Source: Opitutales bacterium (GTDB lineage: Bacteria > Verrucomicrobiota > Verrucomicrobiia > Opitutales > JABSRG01). From it: a stretch of 32,857 nt of DNA. Position numbers and translations under genes: made by a program. The notes under the pieces are model-generated. The model had not been told where the DNA came from. It did no database searches and saw nothing but the letters and a program-made list of their open reading frames with translations. This document shows, piece by piece, positions 27,959 to 32,857 of the stretch (positions within the stretch are counted from its first letter, which is position 1; every line of letters starts with the position of its first letter). Where the stretch lies: positions 1 to 32,857 of the forward strand of contig JANQKZ010000052.1 in the NCBI GenBank assembly GCA_028280845.1, in the 5' to 3' direction.

Positions 27959-28972
27959 TTACTCGGTGGGCACCTCGGAGATAGTCTTGAGCACCCGGGA
28001 GGCAATGCGGTAGGGGTCACCCTGGGAGTTCGGGCGACGATCTTCCAGGTATCCTTTGTAGGCGTCATCTTTGACAAAACCGTGCGGCACCCGGATGGAC
28101 GCACCGCGGTCAGCCACACCCCAACTGAACTTGTCGATCGATTGAGTTTCGTGAAAACCGGTCAAGCGCATGTGATTGTCGGGGCCATAGGCGGCGATGT
28201 GCTCGTCCTTGTTCTTTTCAAACGCATCCATCAGCTTGAGGAAGTACTCTTTACCTCCGACCTCGCGCATGAACTTGGTGGAGAAGTTACAGTGCATGCC
28301 GGAACCATTCCAGTCCCCGCTGAAGGGCTTACAGTGGTATTCGACATCCACTTCATATTTCTCGGTCAGGCGTTCCAGCAGATAACGGGCGACCCAGATA
28401 TCGTCGGCACACTTGGCCGATCCCTTGGCAAAGATCTGGAACTCCCATTGGCCCTTGGCCACTTCGGCGTTAATACCTTCATGGTTGATTCCAGCAGCCA
28501 GGCAGAGTTCGAGGTGCTCTTCCACGATTTCCCGGGCAATGGCTCCTACATTACTGAATCCGACTCCAGTATAGTACTCACCTTGTGGATCGGGATAGCC
28601 TTTCTCCGGCCAACCCAGGGGACGCCCATCCTGGAAAAGAAAATACTCTTGCTCGAATCCAAACCAGGCATCCTCGTCATTGATAATGGTGGCCCGCATA
28701 TTGGAGGGGTGTGGATCTCCATTGGGTAACATGACCTCACACATCACGAGAAATGCATTGGAGCGGGAGGCATCCGGATAGAGAGCGACCGGCTTCAGCA
28801 TACAGTCGGAATCGCTTCCGTCTGCCTGCAGGGTCGAGCTGCCATCAAATCCCCACATGGGGCAATCCTCGACGGATTCTGGGGCTTCAGACAAGATTTT
28901 GGTCTTGCCGCGGAGGTTAGGCACGGGCTGGTATCCGTCCAGCCAGAGATATTCGAGCTTATATTTTGCCAT
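27959..28972 (-). CDS. glnA: Glutamine synthetase, eukaryotic-type GSII (beta-grasp/catalytic)
   Basis: 337 residues, the length of GSII and well short of the roughly 470 of bacterial GSI. It makes glutamine from glutamate, ammonia and ATP in the cytoplasm. Landmarks in order: LEYLWLDGYQ and LRGKTKI (beta-grasp N-terminus), MWGFDGSST, FGFEQEYFLF (metal-binding glutamates), GVGFSNVGAIAREIVEEH, INAEVAKGQWEFQI, DWNGSGMHCNFSTK, NHMRLTGFHET, WGVADRGASIRVPH and GYLEDRRPNSQGDPY. All expected GSII blocks are present, so the enzyme should be active. The ATG at 28972 has no Shine-Dalgarno site. The leader contains a small GCCC-TTCG-GGGC hairpin (29010-29021). Single-gene unit ending in a strong terminator, divergent from the kinase-like gene. 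Confidence 0.95.
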   Translation of the reverse strand: MAKYKLEYLWLDGYQPVPNLRGKTKILSEAPESVEDCPMWGFDGSSTLQADGSDSDCMLKPVALYPDASRSNAFLVMCEVMLPNGDPHPSNMRATIINDEDAWFGFEQEYFLFQDGRPLGWPEKGYPDPQGEYYTGVGFSNVGAIAREIVEEHLELCLAAGINHEGINAEVAKGQWEFQIFAKGSAKCADDIWVARYLLERLTEKYEVDVEYHCKPFSGDWNGSGMHCNFSTKFMREVGGKEYFLKLMDAFEKNKDEHIAAYGPDNHMRLTGFHETQSIDKFSWGVADRGASIRVPHGFVKDDAYKGYLEDRRPNSQGDPYRIASRVLKTISEVPTE

Positions 28973-29118
28973 ATTGGGTCAATTTTATATGTTGGTGTCT
29001 CTTTAAATAGCCCCGAAGGGCATATGGTTAAATATGGATATACGATTGCAGCAGAGCACGGGCCAAGTTTCTACTTTCCGCCAAATTGGTCTAAAATTTT
29101 CACAGGAATGGGGAGCGT
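28973..29118. promoter_or_regulatory. Divergent promoter region of glutamine synthetase and the kinase-like gene
   Basis: About 146 AT-rich bases lie between the two start codons. For glutamine synthetase a weak minus-strand TTGGCC with a TATATC about 18 bases downstream is possible. A UUCG-capped hairpin lies at 29010-29021 in that leader. For the plus-strand gene, GGGGAG lies just before ATG 29119 as a ribosome site. No known operator was recognised. Confidence 0.35.
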
Positions 29119-29556
29119 ATGAGAGAAATTAAGGACACCAAACAGGCCACCGTCCACATCAAGTTTGATGGTACGGTCCACAAGACCTATAACGGCCCCA
29201 AGGCGAGGGAACGATTTGAAAACGAGGTCCGGGTCCTGCGCTATCTGGAGGAAAAGGGATGCCCGTTCGTTCCGGTCTTAAAAGAGGTTCAACCCGATGA
29301 ACTCTCCATCATGACCTCCAATTGCGGTCATGTGGTGGACCGCATCAGCGAAGACAAAATGAAAGCCCTCTACGAGGAACTCGAAACCACCTATGGGGTA
29401 CGCCATGAAGATGCCTTTGCCCGCAACGTGACCTACTCCCCCCAGATGGGCCGCTTTTGCCTGATCGACTTCGAGTTCGCCACCATTTTAGAAACCGGAG
29501 AAGGCCTCACGGTCGATGCGGTGGCCATGCGGGGCCGGGATAAAACCAACCTCTGA
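29119..29556 (+). CDS. Minimal protein-kinase-like protein
   Basis: 145 residues, about half of a normal kinase domain. An N-lobe-like stretch reads VHIKFDGTVHKTYNGPKARERFENEVRVLRYL in two pieces, with candidate nucleotide Lys (K14 or K22) and Glu (E36). Catalytic-loop-like HEDAFARN (His96, Asp98, Asn103) and a metal-site IDFEFA (Asp117) follow, matching the HxD...N and DFG-like order of Bud32/RIO/lipopolysaccharide-kinase-type proteins, with the middle of the C-lobe missing. A GGGGAG ribosome site precedes the ATG. The stop overlaps the next start (TGATG), coupling it to a PP2C phosphatase; this supports a phosphorylation role. Activity and substrate are unknown; a pseudokinase or regulator is the alternative. 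Confidence 0.75.
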   Translation: MREIKDTKQATVHIKFDGTVHKTYNGPKARERFENEVRVLRYLEEKGCPFVPVLKEVQPDELSIMTSNCGHVVDRISEDKMKALYEELETTYGVRHEDAFARNVTYSPQMGRFCLIDFEFATILETGEGLTVDAVAMRGRDKTNL

Positions 29557-30383
29557 TGCCAATCCCCAAGCAAGGTTTTAAATGGAGCGCGGGCTCGGAT
29601 GTCGGGCGCTTCCGCAAGAACAATGAAGACGCCTTTCTCGCGCTGACTTTTGATGCACACCAGGTGCAGTATCTCGGCAAGTACGGAACCGCGGATTTCA
29701 CCTCGGGGGATTTTGTCTTTGCCGTCAGCGACGGGATGGGGGGCGCCAATGCCGGAGAGTTTGCCAGCCGGATCGCCGTCCAGAAAATTACGGACATCAT
29801 GCCCAAAAGCTTCCGCCTGGGTGTCGAAGGCTTCGAGCGGGGCGAGCTGGACTTCCTGGTCGAATTGATTTCCTCCATCCACAAGGAGATGGTGTGGATG
29901 GGAATCAACTATGAAGAAGTACGGGGGATGGGAGCGACCCTGACCTTATGCTGGCTTACTCCGGACAAGTCGTTTTTTGCCCATGTCGGGGATTCCCGAT
30001 TGTATTATCTGCCCACCGGAACCCATACCATCACTCAGGTATCGGAAGATCACACGCATGTCGGATGGTTGTTCCGCCAGGGGAAAATTACGGCGTTCCA
30101 GGCCCGCACCCATCCCGGGAAAAACCTGCTCCAGCAATCCCTGGGCGGGGAGTCCCAGCACATCGACCCTCAGCTCGGCAGCTTCGAATTCGAGAGCGGG
30201 GATAAGTGGGTGCTCTGTTCTGACGGGATCTCCGACGGCATTTCCGATACCCGCATCGAAACCTTAATTAACACCCCCCCACCCCCTTTCCAGAACATGG
30301 AGCCGGCTGACCGCCTCATCCGGGAAGCCCGCGACGAGTATGGGAAAGATAACCTCACCGCCATCGTCATCGAGGTCATGTAA
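29556..30383 (+). CDS. PP2C-family (PPM) serine/threonine protein phosphatase
   Basis: 275 residues forming one complete PPM domain, cytoplasmic, with no membrane segment. It removes phosphate from Ser/Thr with two bound metal ions. Motifs in order: SDVGRFRKNNEDAF (E24-D25), VFAVSDGMGGANAGEFASR (metal Asp59-Gly60), GMGATLTLCWL, FFAHVGDSRLYYL, ITQVSEDHTHVGWL, LCSDGISDGISD and DNLTAIVIEV. All metal-ligand aspartates appear present. Its ATG overlaps the stop of the kinase-like gene by one base (TGATG), so the two are made together and probably act on the same target in opposite directions. Confidence 0.93.
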   Translation: MPIPKQGFKWSAGSDVGRFRKNNEDAFLALTFDAHQVQYLGKYGTADFTSGDFVFAVSDGMGGANAGEFASRIAVQKITDIMPKSFRLGVEGFERGELDFLVELISSIHKEMVWMGINYEEVRGMGATLTLCWLTPDKSFFAHVGDSRLYYLPTGTHTITQVSEDHTHVGWLFRQGKITAFQARTHPGKNLLQQSLGGESQHIDPQLGSFEFESGDKWVLCSDGISDGISDTRIETLINTPPPPFQNMEPADRLIREARDEYGKDNLTAIVIEVM

Positions 30384-30384
30384 A

Positions 30385-30434
30385 CCCCCTGCACCCCGTC
30401 ATTGCGAGCGAAGCAAAGCCATCCCCCTGCACCC
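30385..30434. repeat. Dispersed GTCATTGCGAGCGAAGC-type repeat between 12-bp direct repeats
   Basis: GTCATTGCGAGCGAAGCAAA with the following GCCATC (30398-30423) matches a short palindromic-type repeat scattered through many environmental bacterial genomes. It is bracketed by perfect copies of CCCCCTGCACCC at 30385-30396 and 30423-30434. The element follows the phosphatase stop codon directly. Recognition of the core is from memory; the direct repeats are seen directly. Confidence 0.6.
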
Positions 30435-30452
30435 TCTACCGATACCCCCTCC

Positions 30453-30661
30453 AAAAAAAAACCGCCGGGCGGTGGAGACACCTTCACACACGCCCAACGG
30501 CCAGAAGTTGGAAAACCAACAACCTGTGAAGTAGCAGGATAGATACCACCGTCTCCTCCATGCCCGGATTTGATCACCGATTTTTCAAACCCAGCTAGCC
30601 CGTCGGTAACCTTCACTTCCTCGCCATTAAATCCTACTAGGGAGCACCCTCCGCTTCCTCC
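30453..30661 (-). ncRNA. Candidate structured RNA ending in an intrinsic terminator
   Basis: On the minus strand a TATAAT box (30673-30668) precedes about 208 nt with nested inverted repeats. Domain 1: 30629-30634 with 30566-30571, and 30603-30611 with 30572-30580 (7 of 9 pairs plus one wobble). Domain 2: GGAGAC/GTCTCC (30556-30551 with 30479-30474), a 7-bp helix (30531-30525 with 30488-30482) and a 5-bp hairpin with four-base loop (30520-30507). Then ACCGCCCGGCGGT (30473-30461) and a T9 run (to 30453) form a terminator. It could instead be the 3' UTR of the minus-strand gene at 30886, or a decayed coding fragment, since one minus frame reads protein-like here. No known RNA family recognised. 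Confidence 0.35.
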
Positions 30662-30885
30662 ACCGATATTATAATATATGCAGTACGACCCCTTTTGAGC
30701 CCTTGATATCTATTCCACTCGGAAAAATGTCTTTCGAATATTCTCCTGGAATGAGAGAGTGAATTCCTCGTTATTTTAAATTAATAAGGTTAAAAATATC
30801 CTCCAGCAGAGGTCGAAGGCGGCAGTCTCTCATCACGCCCCTTCCCCAAAGCGTAGGCAGTAACCAAAGCAGTGAGATTGGTTGA

Positions 30886-31311
30886 TCAATTTTTCTTAAT
30901 CAATGATACTAGATCAAAATATTCTTCGGTTTTCCAGTCATTCTCATCGCAGATATCTAAGGCTTTTCGAGCTGCAGCAAAAACCTCGGCCTTAATTTCA
31001 TTCAAAGATACATTTTCCGAATCTGTCTCGGCCTGATTGCTAAAACTGTTCTTCCCAAAGATTTCGCATTCTCCAAAGTTCTGTTTTACATCAACGGAGA
31101 ATGGGCCATCCATAAATTTTAGATCAAAAACTGATCTATCATTAGATTCACCTGCTTCAACAGCCTTCACCCACCAGGCTAAAAGAACCAAGACAAAATC
31201 GTTCCAGTGATCGTCAGGGAAACCTCGATTCCCGATCATCAAGAAAATTTTCCCAGTTAAGCTACCACTGCTGGATAGGTCAAAGGATGATGGCTCCATA
31301 CTTATTTTCAT
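30886..31311 (-). CDS. Small acidic hypothetical protein, possible orphan immunity protein
   Basis: 141 residues from ATG 31311 (a second ATG at 31299). Recognisable pieces are LTGKIFLMIGNRGFPDDHWN, then DFVLVLLAWWVKAV, then FMDGPFSVDV, then a helical, charged C-terminus (EVFAAARKALDICDENDW). It has no signal peptide or membrane helix. Its size, acidity, low G+C and position two genes downstream of an Rhs-type toxin tip fit the habit of polymorphic-toxin loci to collect orphan immunity genes. I do not recognise the family, so immunity is an inference from context. Confidence 0.65.
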   Translation of the reverse strand: MKISMEPSSFDLSSSGSLTGKIFLMIGNRGFPDDHWNDFVLVLLAWWVKAVEAGESNDRSVFDLKFMDGPFSVDVKQNFGECEIFGKNSFSNQAETDSENVSLNEIKAEVFAAARKALDICDENDWKTEEYFDLVSLIKKN

Positions 31312-31510
31312 AATTCAATCAGGGAACAGGAAATCCAACGGTATTTAAATTCAATGTTGGACCTCCTAGCCATCCCAAGGGATATCGGGACGCACGTGAG
31401 CCTGCTCCCTGGCATGTCCCGCCATAGAACTCGAAGAGCGAAAGTTGCGTACCGCATGGATGGAACCATCCCTTCCCCGAGCAGAGGCGGCAGCCGGAGC
31501 GGCGGGAGGA
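31312..31510. other. GC-rich spacer between two small immunity-like genes
   Basis: About 200 bases, clearly richer in G+C (31380-31500) than the AT-rich genes on either side. Both strands have short open frames, but none has a supported start or family. The word AGCAGAGG...CGGCAG occurs here (31479-31494) and in longer form at 30805-30825, so related words flank the 30886-31311 gene. It may be a remnant of an older toxin tip or a recombination site. Confidence 0.35.
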
Positions 31511-31969
31511 TTAATTCCTTCTGTTGTGAAAGATCTCTTCTATACTGCTGCGTGCGAGAGGAGAATATGGAGAGTTCCACTTAGGATTAATAATATCAAC
31601 TTGGTGGTTATTTGCTTCTGAGACATTCACCTTTTTACAGGTGATGAAAATTTCTGGTGACGGGCTTACTCCTAGTAATTCAATCTTCATAAACCCTGAT
31701 TTTTGAGAAATGGAAAATTCAAATATTGTCCACTGACAATGGTGTTTGGGGGAATCAAGCTGAATGCCTAAATGATTTGATTTCCATCCGATTTCAGAGA
31801 CTTCAACAAAATCTATATTAAATAAGGGAAACCGGCCTTCGTTGTCGGAAGGAAACAACTGCCCCACCACTACAAGACGAACAAATTTATCCCATTTAGA
31901 AAAATCAAAATCAATGACATGGGCTTCTTGGAATATAATTTCAAAGAGTCTTTTGCTTTCTCTATCCAT
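31511..31969 (-). CDS. Probable immunity protein for the adjacent Rhs-type toxin
   Basis: 152 residues from ATG 31969, overlapping the called 3' end of the toxin frame by 100 bases. It begins MDRESKRLFEIIFQEAHVID and continues with KWDKFVRLVVVGQLFP and beta-rich stretches (CQWTIFEFSISQ, FMKIELLGV, IFITCKKVNV). It is soluble, with no signal peptide. Placement directly after the toxin-coding tip is the standard arrangement of toxin-immunity pairs, and the start lies seven bases after the stop the toxin would have in the alternate frame. The family is not recognised; the function is inferred from position. Confidence 0.75.
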   Translation of the reverse strand: MDRESKRLFEIIFQEAHVIDFDFSKWDKFVRLVVVGQLFPSDNEGRFPLFNIDFVEVSEIGWKSNHLGIQLDSPKHHCQWTIFEFSISQKSGFMKIELLGVSPSPEIFITCKKVNVSEANNHQVDIINPKWNSPYSPLARSSIEEIFHNRRN

Positions 31970-32857
31970 GCAATCATCAATCTCCGGGTATATGTTTGCC
32001 CCCCCATTGGAGGATTCGGACCAGATACTGGGCGGCCAGACCTATCGTAAAATTGTCCTCCTCTGTCTTGAATTGTCCAGTGTGGTTTTTGCCCTGCACC
32101 TAGAGCTCTTCCTGAATCATAAGTTACTGTAGCTCCGGTTCGTGGGTTCACAAATATTCTTCGGCCGGTATCAGTCGTACGAACGAGCTTAAATCCAGCA
32201 GCTTCTAATTGCTTCCGACCGGCGTTATATGACTTTCCAGCAAGTTTGACACTAATTAACCCCATCCTTTTCAAATGCTTCATCCCTTGGAATTTCATGC
32301 TTCCTATTCGATAGGCCAGCAGAGAGCCAGAAAGAGCAGGTGAGTGTTTATTAGCAAAATCCGGATCAATAACAGCCCGGACCATCCAATCGTTTAAAGG
32401 ATGCCCCGGGGGAACTAATTCTTTTAGCTCTTCAAAATATCGGTCGTCCCCAGTTAGAAACCAGTTTGCCAATAACACCTCTGCATTATTTCGAAAAACA
32501 TCCCCTCCATCCAAAACAATAAAACTACCAGCAGATTCATCGTAAATAAGTGAAATACTACCACTACCTATTCGATTTTGAAGCCAACCTGGAACGGAAG
32601 GCTCCCCCCCTTGGGCCTTAGCATGCTCGAATATCTGGTTTTTCCCATCCATTTCATGGGAATCGAAGGATCCGACTTCTAACGTGGGAGGAGGAAGAGG
32701 CTCTTCCTGTATAATATCATGCCCATAAAGGAACGTAAGCAAAGCCTCAATGGCTCCGCCAATGTTAATATTGCGGTCATTGAGCATCCGGTCCCATATG
32801 GAGCCCCACTGCCGATTATCATCCGATAAACCGAGATAGTCCCAGCGGTTGGGCATA
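31870..32857 (-). CDS. C-terminal part of an Rhs/YD-repeat polymorphic toxin (start beyond the window)
   Basis: At least 328 residues; the frame enters from the right edge, so the internal ATG at 32856 is not the real start. NRWDYLGLSDDN near the edge resembles the DPLGL-type junction closing the Rhs core shell, after which the variable toxin tip begins. The tip has a linker (about 10-200), then a compact domain: KSYNAGRKQLEAAGFKLVRT, then GRRIFVNPRTGATVTYD, then KPHWTIQDRGGQFYDRSGRP. The G..V.YD...PHW.I.D..G..YD..G layout is seen in several small nuclease-type polymorphic toxin domains, but I cannot assign a family. The last 33 residues after a G7 tract look unlike a toxin end and may be read in the wrong frame. 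Delivery to neighbouring cells is inferred from the family. Confidence 0.75.
   Translation of the reverse strand, partial: MPNRWDYLGLSDDNRQWGSIWDRMLNDRNINIGGAIEALLTFLYGHDIIQEEPLPPPTLEVGSFDSHEMDGKNQIFEHAKAQGGEPSVPGWLQNRIGSGSISLIYDESAGSFIVLDGGDVFRNNAEVLLANWFLTGDDRYFEELKELVPPGHPLNDWMVRAVIDPDFANKHSPALSGSLLAYRIGSMKFQGMKHLKRMGLISVKLAGKSYNAGRKQLEAAGFKLVRTTDTGRRIFVNPRTGATVTYDSGRALGAGQKPHWTIQDRGGQFYDRSGRPVSGPNPPMGGQTYTRRLMIAWIEKAKDSLKLYSKKPMSLILIFLNGINLFVL

Larger units (their letters stand above)
30384..30885. other. 500-base intergenic region without a convincing gene
   Basis: It contains the dispersed repeat, the candidate RNA and terminator, and an AT-rich stretch (30720-30800). Two minus-strand frames carry short protein-like runs (GEYSKDIFPSGIDIKGSKG, and FNGEEVKVTDGLAGFEKSVI) but have stops or a frame change between them and no start, so at most this is a decayed gene remnant. 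Confidence 0.5.

Noticed and set aside
27670-28119. 149-codon minus ORF over the end of glutamine synthetase
   Set aside because: Most of it overlaps the glutamine synthetase C-terminus in another frame, and the rest runs through a strong terminator.
28082-28729. 215-codon plus ORF opposite glutamine synthetase
   Set aside because: It is the antisense shadow of a conserved enzyme; its sequence matches no family I know.
30385-30640. Integron attC site
   Set aside because: One RYYYAAC-like core (GCCCAAC, with its complement) is present, but the paired core sites and the typical attC layout are missing.
31308-31580. 90-codon minus ORF between the two immunity-like genes
   Set aside because: It overlaps the end of the probable immunity gene in another frame, and its composition follows a GC-rich spacer; there is no supported start. 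It might be a remnant but is not called.

Overview
The window looks like a chromosomal segment of a Gram-negative bacterium of the Planctomycetota-Verrucomicrobiota-Chlamydiota type, most likely Verrucomicrobiota (Opitutae-like). This is inferred from gene content: a giant two-partner-secretion exoprotein built of beta-strand repeats, a eukaryotic-type (GSII) glutamine synthetase, a free-standing S23/IVS-type four-helix-bundle gene, and few Shine-Dalgarno sites. No rRNA or tRNA gene is present to fix the taxonomy.

Layout. (1) 1-17702, minus strand: one uninterrupted reading frame of at least 5,900 codons that runs off the left edge. Its N-terminus is a classic TpsA signal peptide plus haemagglutination-activity domain (motif NPAGVIFG), followed by thousands of residues of Gly/Thr/Asp/Ala-rich repeats in several distinct, frame-locked periodicities. 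The many long plus-strand ORFs over this area are antisense shadows. (2) 17704-19644, minus: the cognate TpsB outer-membrane transporter, one base upstream of tpsA, with a candidate promoter near 19806-19833. (3) 20132-27358, plus: a peptide ABC importer operon most like YejABEF (two permeases, a long solute-binding lipoprotein, two separate ATPases). A four-helix-bundle gene is wedged between the two ATPase genes. (4) 27424-27639, minus: a small two-helix membrane protein. (5) 27959-28972, minus: GSII glutamine synthetase with a clear intrinsic terminator. Divergent from it, 29119-30383, plus: a minimal kinase-like protein translationally coupled to a PP2C phosphatase. (6) 30384-30885: non-coding, with a GTCATTGCGAGCGAAGC-type repeat between 12-bp direct repeats and a well-structured candidate RNA on the minus strand ending in a terminator. 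(7) 30886-32857, minus, AT-rich: the C-terminal tip of an Rhs/YD-type polymorphic toxin (start outside the window), an overlapping probable immunity gene, and a second small orphan gene that may also be an immunity gene.

How it works together. The left half exports a very large surface fibre, the centre imports peptides, and the right end is a contact-dependent competition locus. The kinase-like/PP2C pair is probably a small reversible-phosphorylation module; its substrate is not evident. The most noteworthy observations are the exact-length tandem repeats of the exoprotein, the IVS-like element between the importer ATPases, the minimal kinase, the candidate structured RNA, and a G7 tract at the toxin 3' end that decides where the toxin stops.
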